Shown piece after piece: positions 18,534 through 28,408 of a stretch of DNA of 64,000 bases. This DNA comes from Betaproteobacteria bacterium (lineage in GTDB: Bacteria; Pseudomonadota; Gammaproteobacteria; Burkholderiales; Casimicrobiaceae). Numbering within the stretch: position 1 is the first letter of the stretch; each line of letters opens with the position of its first letter. A model generated the notes under the pieces. The model was not told the origin of the DNA and made no database searches. It saw only the letters and a program-made list of their open reading frames with translations. The stretch is from contig JACPUX010000001.1 of the NCBI GenBank assembly GCA_016192065.1, positions 62,001 to 126,000 of the forward strand, written 5' to 3'. The translations under genes were made by a program, and so were the position numbers.

Positions 18534-19471
18534 GCGCCCCTCGAATCGTGGTCTTTGGCGGCGGCGGCTTCCTTGGCAGCCGTCTAGTAACGGCGCTTGC
18601 TGACCTCGGCTATCGCGTCATCGTACCGACGCGAAGACGCGATCACGTTCGGCATCTGCTGGTCCTGCCCAGTATCGAAGTGCTGGAAACGCCGGACCTT
18701 GACGATGCGCAGTTGGAGCGCCTGCTGGAAGGTGCGATCGCGGTGTACTTCCTGGTCGGGATTCTGCACGAGCGCCGTCCAGGGGACTCTGAGCGCGTTC
18801 ATGTGACCTTGCTTGGGCGTGTGCTCGCCGCCGCGCGCCGGGCACAGGTTGGACGTTTGCTGCACGTCAGCGCGCTGCGGGCTGATGCCGAGGGACCGAG
18901 CGAGTACTTGCGTAGCAAGGCGCAGGGTGAGGCGCTGGTGCGCGGATCGGGGCTCGCTTGGACGATCTTCCAGCCCTCCGTGATGTTCGGACCCGGCGAC
19001 CGCTTCCTGGGGCTCTTCGCCAAGCTCCTGAAATGGACGCTGGTGGTCCCGCTGGCGGCGGCGGAGACGCGCTTTCAGCCGATCTATGTGGCTGACGTCG
19101 CCACCTGTCTGGCGCGGGCGCTGCATGACGGGAGAACCCTCGGCCAGACCTATCCTCTTTGCGGACCGAAGATTTACAGTCTGCGCGAAATCGTGCGCTA
19201 TGTCGCTGAACTCAGTGGCGGTCGCCGCTGGATCATCGGCTTGGGGGCAAGTCTTGGCGCTATTCAGGCGGCCATCTTCGAGCTGCTGCCGGGGAGCTTG
19301 CTGACCCGCGACAACTTGCGCTCCATGCAGCGTGACAACGTGTGCGAGTGCGCTTTTCCAGCGGTATTCGCGGTGGAGCCGGCGAGCCTGGAGAGCATCG
19401 CACCGACCTATCTCGGGCCTGGAGCAGTGACCGACCCTTACTTCGCCACGCGCGAAAAGCGCCTGCGCTGA
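18530..19471 (+). CDS. NAD(P)-binding NDUFA9-like SDR protein
   Basis: The 313-residue protein has an atypical short-chain dehydrogenase fold with [22 protein letters not shown] as N-terminal Rossmann motif (first 20 residues read in parts), then [13 protein letters not shown] and the [21 protein letters not shown] segment with a Tyr-x-x-x-Lys-like arrangement. It resembles complex I NDUFA9-type and sugar epimerase-like proteins often found in Betaproteobacteria beside cca. The start is a GTG overlapping the slt stop. Its substrate is unknown; a quinone-related or structural role is possible but not shown. Confidence 0.8.
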   Translation: MSAPRIVVFGGGGFLGSRLVTALADLGYRVIVPTRRRDHVRHLLVLPSIEVLETPDLDDAQLERLLEGAIAVYFLVGILHERRPGDSERVHVTLLGRVLAAARRAQVGRLLHVSALRADAEGPSEYLRSKAQGEALVRGSGLAWTIFQPSVMFGPGDRFLGLFAKLLKWTLVVPLAAAETRFQPIYVADVATCLARALHDGRTLGQTYPLCGPKIYSLREIVRYVAELSGGRRWIIGLGASLGAIQAAIFELLPGSLLTRDNLRSMQRDNVCECAFPAVFAVEPASLESIAPTYLGPGAVTDPYFATREKRLR

Positions 19472-19499
19472 CGGCTTGCAGAGCGCGGCACGGTTCAGA

Positions 19500-20723
19500 A
19501 TGAACATCTATCGCGTCGGAGGTGCGGTCCGCGACCAACTGCTCGGCCGCCCGGTCGCGGATCGCGACTACGTGGTGGTCGGCGCCACACCGCAGGAGAT
19601 GATCGAAGGTGGGTATTCGCCCGTAGGGCGCGACTTCCCGGTGTTCCTGCACCCGCAGACGAAGGAGGAATATGCGCTGGCACGGACCGAACGCAAAGCC
19701 GGGCGCGGGCACCGCGGTTTCATCATTTCCGCCGCACCGGAAGTGACGCTGGAGGAAGACCTGGCCCGGCGGGATCTCACCATCAACGCCATGGCCCAAG
19801 AGGAAACCGGGGCGGTGATCGACCCCTACGGTGGACGCGCCGACCTTGCCGCCGGAGTCCTGCGCCACGTCGGCCCCGCCTTTGTCGAGGATCCTTTGCG
19901 CGTCCTGCGCGTGGCCCGCTTCGCCGCGCGCTTCGACTTCACTCTGGCGGCGGAGACCGAAGCCTTGCTGCGCCGCATGGTGCAGGCGGGCGAGTTGCGG
20001 GACTTGGTGGCCGAAAGGGTTTGGCAGGAGTTAGCGCGCGCTTTGATGGAAGCCCGCCCCTCCCGGTTCTTCACCTTGCTTCGGCGCTGCGGCGCCTTGG
20101 GCGAGGTTCTTCCGGAGTTCGAGGCGCTTTTCGGGATTGCGCAACCACCGCGGTTTCATCCCGAAATCGATGCCGGAATCCATGTGCTTCAGGCTTTGGA
20201 TTTCGCGGCCAGTGAACAGCAGCCCCTAGAGGTGCGTTGGGCTTTGTTGGCGCACGATCTGGGTAAAGCGGATACGCCGGTGGCGATCCTGCCCCGCCAC
20301 ATCCAGCATGAAAGCCGGGGCCTCACTCGTCTGGCCGGCTTGCAGCGGCGCTTGCGGGTCCCCGTCGAATGCGCCGCGCTGGCCGAGCAGGTCACGCGGC
20401 ATCACGGGGCGGTTCACCGCTGCCTGGAATGGCGCGCGGAGACTCTGCTGGAACGGTTGCTGGCGATGGATGCCTTGCGCCGCCCGGAACGATTCGCGCT
20501 GATCCTGGCGGCCTGCCGTATCGATGTCCAAAGCCGGCTGGGGGAATCCTGCACGTACCCGCCTGAGAATCATCTGCTGGCCGCCAGGGACCGGCTGGCC
20601 GGTCTCGACCTGGCACTGGTGATCGCTGCGGCGCCGCAGGGCAAGATTCCCGCCGCGGTGGCGGCCGCCCGCCTTGCCCACCTCAAGGCCTGGCTCGGTC
20701 GAACTGGCGCGGCGCGGTGCTGA
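19500..20723 (+). CDS. cca: Multifunctional CCA tRNA nucleotidyltransferase
   Basis: The 407-residue enzyme adds or repairs the CCA end of tRNA. The N-terminal polymerase-beta-like domain has [25 protein letters not shown] (read in parts) and [13 protein letters not shown], then [11 protein letters not shown]. The C-terminal half carries an HD phosphohydrolase motif, [12 protein letters not shown], and [10 protein letters not shown], as in the E. coli multifunctional enzyme of similar length. The start at 19500 gives the family N-terminus. It is 28 bp downstream of the SDR gene, so may be co-transcribed. Confidence 0.94.
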   Translation: MNIYRVGGAVRDQLLGRPVADRDYVVVGATPQEMIEGGYSPVGRDFPVFLHPQTKEEYALARTERKAGRGHRGFIISAAPEVTLEEDLARRDLTINAMAQEETGAVIDPYGGRADLAAGVLRHVGPAFVEDPLRVLRVARFAARFDFTLAAETEALLRRMVQAGELRDLVAERVWQELARALMEARPSRFFTLLRRCGALGEVLPEFEALFGIAQPPRFHPEIDAGIHVLQALDFAASEQQPLEVRWALLAHDLGKADTPVAILPRHIQHESRGLTRLAGLQRRLRVPVECAALAEQVTRHHGAVHRCLEWRAETLLERLLAMDALRRPERFALILAACRIDVQSRLGESCTYPPENHLLAARDRLAGLDLALVIAAAPQGKIPAAVAAARLAHLKAWLGRTGAARC

Positions 20724-20904
20724 TCCATTGCCTCGGGTACGCTTGAGCTGACGCCAAGCGAAAATTCCTTGCGCCACGGTGCGTGCTTACCAACGAGAGG
20801 CAGATCAAGTCAGGGTCGGTCGTTCCCGCGAACGCCGGGTTCCAGGGAATCCAAGGCGGGTGGCTCCGACTTTCGCCGAGGCGACGAACTCAAACGACCC
20901 GCCC
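20724..20904. other. Intergenic region between cca and coq7 ends
   Basis: This 181-bp stretch separates convergent genes. I see no gene and no strong terminator. A sequence near 20821-20847 (CGTTCCCGCGAACGCCGGG) looks like a degraded member of the common Cg-rich intergenic palindromes of Betaproteobacteria, but the stem is imperfect. Confidence 0.4.
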
Positions 20905-21528
20905 CTACAGGTAGTAAGCGCCGCGAGTCATCAGCCGCCCACCAACCTTCATCGCGAACCGTAGCGGGAACGGCAATTGCGCGGCACCCCGGATGTTTGC
21001 CTCGTGGGCGTGCCGGGCTTCATCGTCGCGCATCTGCCGCAGGATCGCCCGGCTCCTGCCATCCTGCGCCGGCAAACGCGCGAGATGATCGGTGAGGTGG
21101 GCTTCAACCTGGCGCTCCGTCTCCGCCAGAAACCCAAGGCTCCAGCGATTTCCGGCTAGACCCGCCGCGCCACCGAGCAGCAGCGACCCGGCATACCATA
21201 GCGGAGCCAGCAGGCTGGGGCGCGCGACTAGTTCGTCCAGGCGCTGCCGGGTCCAGGCCAAATGGTCCGCTTCGTCTCGGGCCGCGTCACGAAAAGCCGC
21301 TTTGAGTGCGGGATCGGGTGTGGTCAGCGCCTGCCCCTGGTAGAGCGCCTGGGCGCAGATTTCGCCCGCGTGGTTGACGCGCATCAGCCCCCCGACATGG
21401 CGCCGGGTGGTCTGGTCCAGACTGGTCTCGGGCATGTCGAGGCCGGGCCTCGCGCGCCGGGCGTGGACCGTCCCCAAGGTCGCCTTGAGCAAGCCGTCGA
21501 TTGCAAGGACTGCGGCATCCGGGATCAT
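20905..21528 (-). CDS. coq7: Demethoxyubiquinone hydroxylase
   Basis: The 207-residue di-iron enzyme hydroxylates 2-polyprenyl-3-methyl-6-methoxy-benzoquinol in ubiquinone synthesis at the membrane. Conserved di-iron ligands are visible in LMRVNHAGEICAQALYQGQ, RDEADHLAW, and RQMRDDEARHAHEA. It belongs to the COQ7/CAT5 family used by many Proteobacteria in place of UbiF. Length matches the bacterial family. The porin terminator lies 23 bp upstream of its start, so it must have its own promoter. Confidence 0.92.
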   Translation of the reverse strand: MIPDAAVLAIDGLLKATLGTVHARRARPGLDMPETSLDQTTRRHVGGLMRVNHAGEICAQALYQGQALTTPDPALKAAFRDAARDEADHLAWTRQRLDELVARPSLLAPLWYAGSLLLGGAAGLAGNRWSLGFLAETERQVEAHLTDHLARLPAQDGRSRAILRQMRDDEARHAHEANIRGAAQLPFPLRFAMKVGGRLMTRGAYYL

Positions 21529-21550
21529 GCGTGTCGCATCCTAAAGTAGC

Positions 21551-21580
21551 AAAAAAATCGGGCACCCCGAAGGGTGCCCG
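21551..21580 (-). terminator. Rho-independent terminator of the porin gene
   Basis: On the minus strand a 9-bp perfect stem (CGGGCACCC and its complement) with a TTCG tetraloop is followed by GA and seven T residues. It lies 41 bp past the porin stop and before coq7, so it ends the porin transcript. Confidence 0.93.
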
Positions 21581-21621
21581 CATGATCACTTCAAACCCGT
21601 TGAGAAAAATTTCTCGTTGGA

Positions 21622-22668
21622 TTAGAACTTGTGACGAACACCAACCGCGAAGGCGGTGGGGTCGTAGCCAAGGCCGTTGGCGGGGGCGCCGTTGGAGCTG
21701 TCACCCAGGCCCAGGGCGGCGCCGGACTTGTTGTTCATGCGCGATACCACCGCGTACACGTTGGTGCGCTTCGACAGATTGTAGTCGTAGCCGACACCGA
21801 GCATCGCGGAATCAGCGGTCGAAGAACCACGCACGTCACGGTTGGCATAGGTGGCGTACAGCGCGCCATTGCCCAGGGGCACGGTGGCGCCCAACAGCCA
21901 GTAGCGGTCGTCGATAGCCGACGCGCCGCAGCCGGAGTGGGTGCACTTGGCCGACATCACCGACGCGGCCAGCTTGGCCACACCGAGGTTGTAGGTGCCG
22001 TTCAGGGTGAAGTGACGACGGTTCGCGGGACCAACATCGAGCGTTTCAAAGCTGCCACCAACCGAAATCGGACCGGCGGCATAGTTGACGCGGAAGCCCA
22101 TGTTGCGGCCGACATCCTTGGGATTGGTCGTGGCTTCGTTCGCGCTGGCGTTGCCGGTGTATTGCACCTGAACAACCAGGCCACCCATGGCGGGCGTGGT
22201 GTACTCGACGGCGTTGTTCTTGCGAATGATGTTGGCGACGTAGATGTTGGCGACGTGGGCGGTCAAGCCGTAGCCGAAAGGATCGACGCCAGCGAGCTGG
22301 TTAAACTCGGTGGCGTACATACGGCCCATCTTGACCTCGCCGAAACCGCCGGACATGCTGACCCAGGTCTGACGACCCCAGGGCAGGCTGCCTTGGGTAA
22401 AGCCGCCGGTGTCAGTCTGAATGCCGGTTTCGAGCAGGAAGTTGGCCTTGAGGCCGCCGCCCAGATCTTCCGAACCCTTCAGACCGATACGGTTACCCGA
22501 TTCGATACCGTCTTCGACGCGCATCAGGGTGCCGGCGTTTTGCGTCCGGTCGACGCGCACGCCGAGGTCGACGATGCCGTACAGCGTGACATTGGTCGAT
22601 TGCGCTTGGGCAGCCAGCGGCAGCGCGAATACGCCAGCTACCGCCAAGGCTACTAGTTTTTTATTCAT
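21622..22668 (-). CDS. Gram-negative general porin (trimeric, Burkholderia type)
   Basis: The 348-residue outer membrane protein has a 22-residue signal peptide (MNKKLVALAVAGVFALPLAAQA), then SNVTLYGIVDLGVR-type first strand and GNRIGLKGSEDLGGGLKANFLLETG, the signature of the Neisseria/Burkholderia porin family, and ends in a phenylalanine (VGVRHKF) needed for BAM recognition. It should form a 16-stranded trimeric diffusion pore. A purine-rich GGAGAG precedes the start. It has a strong terminator and an AT-richer upstream region, consistent with high expression. Confidence 0.93.
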   Translation of the reverse strand: MNKKLVALAVAGVFALPLAAQAQSTNVTLYGIVDLGVRVDRTQNAGTLMRVEDGIESGNRIGLKGSEDLGGGLKANFLLETGIQTDTGGFTQGSLPWGRQTWVSMSGGFGEVKMGRMYATEFNQLAGVDPFGYGLTAHVANIYVANIIRKNNAVEYTTPAMGGLVVQVQYTGNASANEATTNPKDVGRNMGFRVNYAAGPISVGGSFETLDVGPANRRHFTLNGTYNLGVAKLAASVMSAKCTHSGCGASAIDDRYWLLGATVPLGNGALYATYANRDVRGSSTADSAMLGVGYDYNLSKRTNVYAVVSRMNNKSGAALGLGDSSNGAPANGLGYDPTAFAVGVRHKF

Positions 22669-23056
22669 GGTGGAGTCTCTCCTCTAACAAGAAAATTGGC
22701 AAGTAAACAATTTGTGCGCCTGCCATCGGAACCTTCTCAAGAATATCGAGAAGTTGCCTCAATTCTGCCAAACGGGGCAAGGCCTTGGCAAGCTAATTCC
22801 GGCCTTCGGGTGGTCGCCGGAAACGCCTGTTGTGTAATTGCAACAACCCCTTAGATCGGCTCGTGGCAAGGCAAAAGAGGCTATGGGCGAGGTCGCAAGC
22901 AGTATAACATGTGGGGCACTCGCGGCGCCTCGAAAGACCGGCCTCTTGGGCAGGTTTTCCGGGAAGTTTCTCCTTGGCGGCGGTATCGGCCGGTAGTAGG
23001 AGAATCCTTGCGAAAGAGGCGTCCGCACACCCGGATTCCTGGAATAATCGGCTTCA
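22669..23056. other. Divergent intergenic region between porin and polysaccharide genes
   Basis: The 388-bp region is more AT-rich than its surroundings near the porin side, as expected for promoters of a strongly expressed gene. A TATAAC at 22903-22908 could be a plus-strand -10 element, but no good -35 stands at the right distance. No coding frame or RNA structure is convincing. Confidence 0.5.
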
Positions 23057-25492
23057 TTGCCCGACCAACAGGTTTTCAGGGTGAATTACCTATTCCCGCT
23101 CACCTATCTCGCCAACGGTCTCGCGACAACTTTTCTGCTCCTTGGCCTCGGCCTGGCGGGTGAGTCCTTGCTTGCGGCCGACGTCGGTTTGGTCCAGGGA
23201 GCCACCCTGGCGACGTTTTATGCCTTTTCGGGCAATGCGCGCAGCCTGATCCTGCATTCGGCGGGAAATCGCCACCTTCCCGGAATCCTGAGCGCACGGT
23301 TGGTCCTGGCACTGCCGCTGAGCGTGATCGCGCTCATGCTCTGCATCAGCGTCGGCGAGGTTTCGCCGATGCTGGCGCTGGCGCTGGTCGTGCGCCGCTG
23401 CGGAGAGTCGTTCAGCGAGGTGCATCTGTCCATCCTCGAACGCGAAGATCATGCGGATGCGGCGCGCCGGTATCTGCTGGTGCAGGGACTGACGCTGGTG
23501 TTGGCACTCGTTTGGGCGCTCGCCCAATGGAATGGTTGGCTCCTGGTGTGGATGGCCTGGGCACTGGCGCCGTTGGTCGCGGCGGCGCCGGCCCTGCGCC
23601 GGGTTGAGTGGCTGGACTGGGCGCAAATGCGCCGCGCCCTACCGGAGCTTTTCCCTCACGTCGGTTCGACTGCGATCATTGGCATTTCGATCTACGCCTT
23701 TCGCTTACTGATCCTGCTCCTGGGCGGGCGCAGCCTCGCCGGCGACCTCTTTACGGCCTTTGCGCTGGGGAGCTTCGCCGGGTCGGTGTTCGCCAACGTG
23801 CTCGGCCCCAGTCTGGTTTGGCATCACGCCCGGACTGGCGAGCGCGGCGCCTCTTGGCTGGATCGCCTGGTCTTGCCCGGTCTACTGCTCACTGGCGCGA
23901 TCATCTTCGCGGCCGGCTGGGGCGCCGGGACCGCAAGTCTGTTTGGCCGCCAGCCCCTCTTCTGGGAGGCGGTCGGGCTATCGCTGATGGGTGGCGCGGC
24001 GATGCTGCTTGCGCAGCGGCTGCGGCTCGCCCTGCTGCAGGACAGCTCCGGCGTGAGCGTCTTTGGCGCCGATATGATGATCAATCTGTTGCTGCTGGCA
24101 ACCATCCCCTTCGTCTATACGCTCTGGGGCGAAAGCGGGCTGGTGACCCTCTACGCGGCGAACGCGATACTCTGTTTGTTATTCTACGCGAGCGCCCAGG
24201 GCCGGTATCAGTTCCACCTCAAGCGCCTTGGCGTTCACCGCGCGTGGCTTCCGGTGAGCGTCGGTATCCTTCTGCTCGCCCCGATTTTCGTGCAGCTCGG
24301 AGGTGGCATCTACCACAGCGCGCAAGCACTAATCGATTCGGGGGGAATACTCCTGTCGGTCCCGCTCCCCCTATCCGTTCCCATCACGGTGCTGGGCATT
24401 TTATTGCTTGGTCGGTTTCGGCGTGCCCAGTTGAGTCTTTCGGTGCTGTTCGTGCTTTTCCTGGCCATGCTGCTGGCGGCGGTGATTTCTACCCATGGCG
24501 AACTTCAGGAGGAAAGGCGCAAGCTGGTGTTGCTGCTGCAATTCCTCGTTCCCGTGTTTGGGCTGGTCCTCGGCCAAATGTTGGGCGCAACCGCCTTGCG
24601 CCAGATCGCCGCCGGCTTCCTGATCTGCCTTGGCGCGTTCGTCCCGGCGCAGCTTATCGCCACCTGGCTGCACGGTCAGGTTCTGCTCAGTCATGATTTG
24701 GGACTCATCGGGATCTATCAGCATCGGCAATATGTGCCGGTCATCATGGTGGCGGCGTATCTCTGCTCCTTGTTCGCGCTCGCTGGTCAGCGAACTTGGC
24801 GGCAGTTCGGCCTGGCGCTGGCCCCGCTGATGGCGGTTTACGTGGTCGCCTCGACTTCGGTGCTGGCCTTGCTGGGTCTGTTTTTGGGGATGATCGGCTA
24901 CACCCGCGCCCGGGCGAACAGCAAGGACGCTCGGCGAGGTCTGACGGTATTGGCGCTTTGCGCATTCGCCTATTTTTTAGTCGCGATTCAGAGTCCCGAG
25001 TTCAGCGCCAAGTTCAGCTACCAAGACCACGCCCATGCCAGCCTTCTTCCGGACTCGTTTCAGATCCGCGTGACGGTCTGGGGCAACTACCTCGCAGCCA
25101 TCGCGGGCGATGTGCCCACGATCGCTTTCGGGCACGCTCGCCCCCCGGAGCGCTGGGTATCGACCGGCGCACACAACTACTATCTCGATTTCATCTATCA
25201 CTTCGGCGTGTTTGCGCTCCTGCCTTTGCTCTTTCTCGCCTGGCATACCGGGACGCGTCTTTGGCAGGCACGCGAGCGCGTGCACGAGCACCCTGAATTG
25301 CTGGGACTGGCTTTGGTGATCACCTTCCTTCTGTTTGCCGACAATGGCTGGAAGGTCGCCTTGCGCCAACCCTATTCCGGCATCCTGAGCTTCTTTCTCT
25401 GGGGGCTGCTGCTCGCGAAGCTCGAAAAGCTTCGCGCTCCGCTGACCCGTGCGGCAAAGGTCGCCCCGGGGGTGGTTTCGCATGCGCATTGA
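23057..25492 (+). CDS. Fused Wzx-like flippase and Wzy/O-antigen-ligase-like polymerase
   Basis: This inner membrane protein of 811 residues appears to join two polytopic modules. Residues about 1-390 resemble MATE/Wzx-type polysaccharide flippases: some ten hydrophobic segments with loops bearing RSLAGDLFTAFALGSFAGSVFA. Residues about 395-811 show another dozen membrane segments and a large periplasmic loop with RPPERWVSTGAHNYYLDFIYHFGVFALLP (read in parts), the HN-x-x-L pattern of Wzy/WaaL proteins. A single frame covers both with no internal stop. The TTG at 23057 or the GTG at 23081 may be the start. The 3' end overlaps the next gene by 11 bp. Function as flippase plus polymerase is inferred; no close relative is recalled. 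Confidence 0.7.
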   Translation: MPDQQVFRVNYLFPLTYLANGLATTFLLLGLGLAGESLLAADVGLVQGATLATFYAFSGNARSLILHSAGNRHLPGILSARLVLALPLSVIALMLCISVGEVSPMLALALVVRRCGESFSEVHLSILEREDHADAARRYLLVQGLTLVLALVWALAQWNGWLLVWMAWALAPLVAAAPALRRVEWLDWAQMRRALPELFPHVGSTAIIGISIYAFRLLILLLGGRSLAGDLFTAFALGSFAGSVFANVLGPSLVWHHARTGERGASWLDRLVLPGLLLTGAIIFAAGWGAGTASLFGRQPLFWEAVGLSLMGGAAMLLAQRLRLALLQDSSGVSVFGADMMINLLLLATIPFVYTLWGESGLVTLYAANAILCLLFYASAQGRYQFHLKRLGVHRAWLPVSVGILLLAPIFVQLGGGIYHSAQALIDSGGILLSVPLPLSVPITVLGILLLGRFRRAQLSLSVLFVLFLAMLLAAVISTHGELQEERRKLVLLLQFLVPVFGLVLGQMLGATALRQIAAGFLICLGAFVPAQLIATWLHGQVLLSHDLGLIGIYQHRQYVPVIMVAAYLCSLFALAGQRTWRQFGLALAPLMAVYVVASTSVLALLGLFLGMIGYTRARANSKDARRGLTVLALCAFAYFLVAIQSPEFSAKFSYQDHAHASLLPDSFQIRVTVWGNYLAAIAGDVPTIAFGHARPPERWVSTGAHNYYLDFIYHFGVFALLPLLFLAWHTGTRLWQARERVHEHPELLGLALVITFLLFADNGWKVALRQPYSGILSFFLWGLLLAKLEKLRAPLTRAAKVAPGVVSHAH

Positions 25493-26456
25493 ATTCGCCT
25501 TGCCCCTACTTTCCGGGCTCGTCGCGGCGATCTCCCTGGCCGCGCTGCTGCGTTGGCGGGCACTGCCCATGGATATTCCAAATCAGCGTTCGTTGCATAA
25601 CCGGCCGGTTCCGCGCAGCGGTGGCCTGGCGATCTGGGCGGGCTGGGGGGCCGCGCTGCTGGCCACGGGGGCGACTGGCGCCTGGCTTCTGCCCGCCTTG
25701 GTCTTGGCCGTTCTGTCCTTGGTCGATGATCGAACGAACCTGTCCGTGTCCGTTCGTTTGCCGGTACACGCCCTCGCCGCGGCTTGGTTCGTCTGGACCG
25801 GCCTGCCCTCCATGGGTGCTCTGCCAGCGCTTGCCCTAGTGCTTGCCATCATTTGGATGCTCAATCTTTTCAATTTCATGGACGGAGCGGACGGCTTGGC
25901 CGGGGCCATGGCTCTGAGCGGCTTTTCCTTTCTTGCCATCGCCGCACTGCAAGCCGGGGAATGGGGTTTCGCCCTCCAGTTGGCCAGCCTGGCAACGGCC
26001 TGCCTCGCCTTCCTCTGGGTCAACTGGAGCCCCGCTAAGGTCTTTCTCGGTGACGTGGGCTCCATACCCTTGGGGTTCCTGGCGGCGGCGCTCGGTAGCG
26101 AGGGATGGGCCAGGGGAATCTGGGGGGGGTGGTTTCCCGTGCTGGTCTTCCTGCCTTTCATTGCTGATGCCAGCATTACCCTGGTGAAACGTGCCGTGAG
26201 GCAGGAACGCTTCTGGGAGGCACATCGTGAACACGCCTACCAAAAATTGGTTCAGCTCGGCTGGAGCCATGGCCGCGTCGCGGGGCTCTATGGCGCTATT
26301 ATGGCGGCCTGCGGGCTAAGCGCGCTGGTTTTGGCCGGGCAGGGGCCAACCCAAGGCATCTCGGGCTTGGCTGTGTGGTCGCTGCTGCACGGCATCGCCT
26401 ACGCCTGGGTGATGCAGCACTTCGCCAGACGGAGAGTCGATTCCCATGCCCAATAG
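25482..26456 (+). CDS. WecA/WbpL-type undecaprenyl-phosphate sugar-1-phosphate transferase
   Basis: The 324-residue integral membrane protein belongs to the MraY/WecA/WbpL family, which moves a HexNAc-1-phosphate onto undecaprenyl phosphate to begin O-unit synthesis. Visible motifs are DIPNQRSLHNRPVPRSGG, the acidic LSLVDDRTNLS, NLFNFMDGADGLAG with the catalytic Asp cluster, and VFLGDVGSIPLGF. The start at 25482 overlaps the upstream gene by 11 bp and its own stop overlaps the next start by 11 bp, so the three genes form a coupled unit. The GalNAc, FucNAc or QuiNAc choice cannot be read. Confidence 0.88.
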   Translation: MRIEFALPLLSGLVAAISLAALLRWRALPMDIPNQRSLHNRPVPRSGGLAIWAGWGAALLATGATGAWLLPALVLAVLSLVDDRTNLSVSVRLPVHALAAAWFVWTGLPSMGALPALALVLAIIWMLNLFNFMDGADGLAGAMALSGFSFLAIAALQAGEWGFALQLASLATACLAFLWVNWSPAKVFLGDVGSIPLGFLAAALGSEGWARGIWGGWFPVLVFLPFIADASITLVKRAVRQERFWEAHREHAYQKLVQLGWSHGRVAGLYGAIMAACGLSALVLAGQGPTQGISGLAVWSLLHGIAYAWVMQHFARRRVDSHAQ

Positions 26457-28341
26457 GCTGGATACGCGCGCGCTGCTCGCGTTTTTGCATGATCTGATGG
26501 TTGCCGCCCTGGCTTGGTGTGGCACCTATTGGCTGCGCTTCAATCTCGAGATTCCGACACCATTCGTCGAGGACATGCTGCGCACCCTGGCCTGGGTGCT
26601 GCCTCTGCAAGGTGGAATTTTCCTCGCCTTTGGGCTGTATCGGGGCCTGTGGCGTTTCGCCAGTTTGACCGATTTGCGCCGTATCGTTTTCGCGGTCGGC
26701 CTGGCGGCAACGTTGGTTCCGCTAATCGTGGTGATGTTCCGCGTCCAGGCGGTGATTCCCCGCTCCGTGTTGTTGATGGATCCGGTTCTGCTGGTATTGT
26801 TCATGGGCGGCAGCCGTTTCGCCTACCGTTCCTGGAAAGAACATCGGCTTTATGGCCTGACCGCCGCGCTGGGTGAACCGGTGTTGGTCCTCGGCGCGGG
26901 TGCCTGCGGCAACCGTCTCGCCAAGGATCTGGCGCAAAGTCGCGAGTGGCGCGTCGTGGCCTACCTCGACGACGACCCCGTGAAGCTGGGCAGAGTGATC
27001 CACAACGCCAAGGTTTTCGGCCCGCTCGATCGTGTGGCCGACTGCGCCGCGGTGTTCGGTGCACGCGACGCCATCATCGCCATGCCTTCCGCCAGTCGAA
27101 ACGTGCGGCGGCGCGCGGCCAACCTCTGCGCCACGGCGGGGTTGCGCACTCTTACCGTGCCCTCCTATGAAGATCTCATCAGCGGCCGCACCGCCGTGGC
27201 CAAGGTGCGCCAGTTCGAAGTGGACGATCTCTTGGGGCGCGACCCCGTGGTGCTTGACCTAAGCGGCTTGAGGGATTGGCTGGGCGGACACGTCGTGCTG
27301 GTCACCGGCCCCGGGGGCTCTATCGGTTCCGAGCTCTGCCGCCAGCTCGCACGCTTCGCGCCGGCCCGGCTCCTACTCTTGGAACTTTCTGAATACGCTC
27401 TCTACCAGATTGAACAGGAGTTGCGCGAAACCGCGCCCGAACTTGAGGTCGTCTGTCTGGTGGGCGACGTCAAGAATCGCCAGCGGGTCGCCGAAGTGCT
27501 GCGTATTTTTAAACCTTCGCTGATCTTCCATGCGGCCGCCTACAAACACGTGCCCCTGATGGAAGTCGGCAATGCCTGGGAGGCCGTACGCAACAATGCC
27601 CATGGAACCGCTGTCCTCGCCACCGAAGCGCTGGCCGCGGGCGTGGAAAAGCTGGTGTTGATTTCCACGGACAAAGCAGTGAATCCCAGTTCCGTCATGG
27701 GTGCGAGCAAGCGCCTCGCGGAAATAATTTGCCAGGGTTTGCAGGGACGGGGCACCCAATTCGTGATGGTCCGTTTCGGCAACGTCCTCGGCTCCACCGG
27801 CAGCGTCATCCCCAAATTCCGCGAGCAAATCGCGCGCGGCGGCCCGATCACCGTCACCCACCCGGAGATCACCCGCTACTTCATGTCCATACCCGAAGCG
27901 GCGCAACTCGTCCTCCAGGCGGGCCTAATGGGGCAGGGCGGGCAAATCCTGGTGCTGGACATGGGCGAACCTGTGCGCATCGCCGATTTGGCGCGGGACA
28001 TGATTCGCCTCTCCGGCGCCGATCCGGACCAAATCGGCATCGAATTCGTGGGACTCCGCCCCGGCGAAAAACTCTACGAAGAGCTGCTGGTCGACGCCGA
28101 GGCCACGCTGCCAACGCCCCACCCCAAGCTGCGCGTCGCCCTGGCCCGCGATGCGGACTCGGCCTTGCAGCCGATGTTGCTGGCGTGGCTGGAGCAGCGT
28201 GGTCCGATCGAAGACGCGCAGGTGCGCAGCGGCCTGCGCCGCTGGTTGCCAGAGTATCAGCCAGAACCCGCGGCGGTTCCCGGGCGGTCCGCGGCGGGGC
28301 CGGCGGAGATCTTGCCCTTGCAGGCGGGCAGCTCGCATTGA
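26446..28341 (+). CDS. WbpM/FlaA1-type nucleoside-diphosphate-sugar 4,6-dehydratase
   Basis: The 631-residue protein has four N-terminal membrane segments (about residues 10-125), a CoA-binding-like nucleotide domain starting at VLVLGAGACGNRLAKDLA, and a C-terminal SDR domain with VLVTGPGGSIGSELCRQLA, AAYKHVPLMEVGN and STDKAVNPSSVMGASKR. The last segment shows Met-x-x-x-Lys in place of Tyr-x-x-x-Lys, a known trait of WbpM/FlaA1 dehydratases. It converts UDP-GlcNAc to the 4-keto-6-deoxy precursor of QuiNAc/FucNAc in O-antigen synthesis. This matches the neighbouring WbpL-like transferase. Confidence 0.9.
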   Translation: MPNRLDTRALLAFLHDLMVAALAWCGTYWLRFNLEIPTPFVEDMLRTLAWVLPLQGGIFLAFGLYRGLWRFASLTDLRRIVFAVGLAATLVPLIVVMFRVQAVIPRSVLLMDPVLLVLFMGGSRFAYRSWKEHRLYGLTAALGEPVLVLGAGACGNRLAKDLAQSREWRVVAYLDDDPVKLGRVIHNAKVFGPLDRVADCAAVFGARDAIIAMPSASRNVRRRAANLCATAGLRTLTVPSYEDLISGRTAVAKVRQFEVDDLLGRDPVVLDLSGLRDWLGGHVVLVTGPGGSIGSELCRQLARFAPARLLLLELSEYALYQIEQELRETAPELEVVCLVGDVKNRQRVAEVLRIFKPSLIFHAAAYKHVPLMEVGNAWEAVRNNAHGTAVLATEALAAGVEKLVLISTDKAVNPSSVMGASKRLAEIICQGLQGRGTQFVMVRFGNVLGSTGSVIPKFREQIARGGPITVTHPEITRYFMSIPEAAQLVLQAGLMGQGGQILVLDMGEPVRIADLARDMIRLSGADPDQIGIEFVGLRPGEKLYEELLVDAEATLPTPHPKLRVALARDADSALQPMLLAWLEQRGPIEDAQVRSGLRRWLPEYQPEPAAVPGRSAAGPAEILPLQAGSSH

Positions 28342-28408
28342 GGCGAGGCTGGAGGCGATGCTCGCGCGCGGTCGGCACACGCACCGGACGTTCGAGGTGC
28401 TGGCGCGG

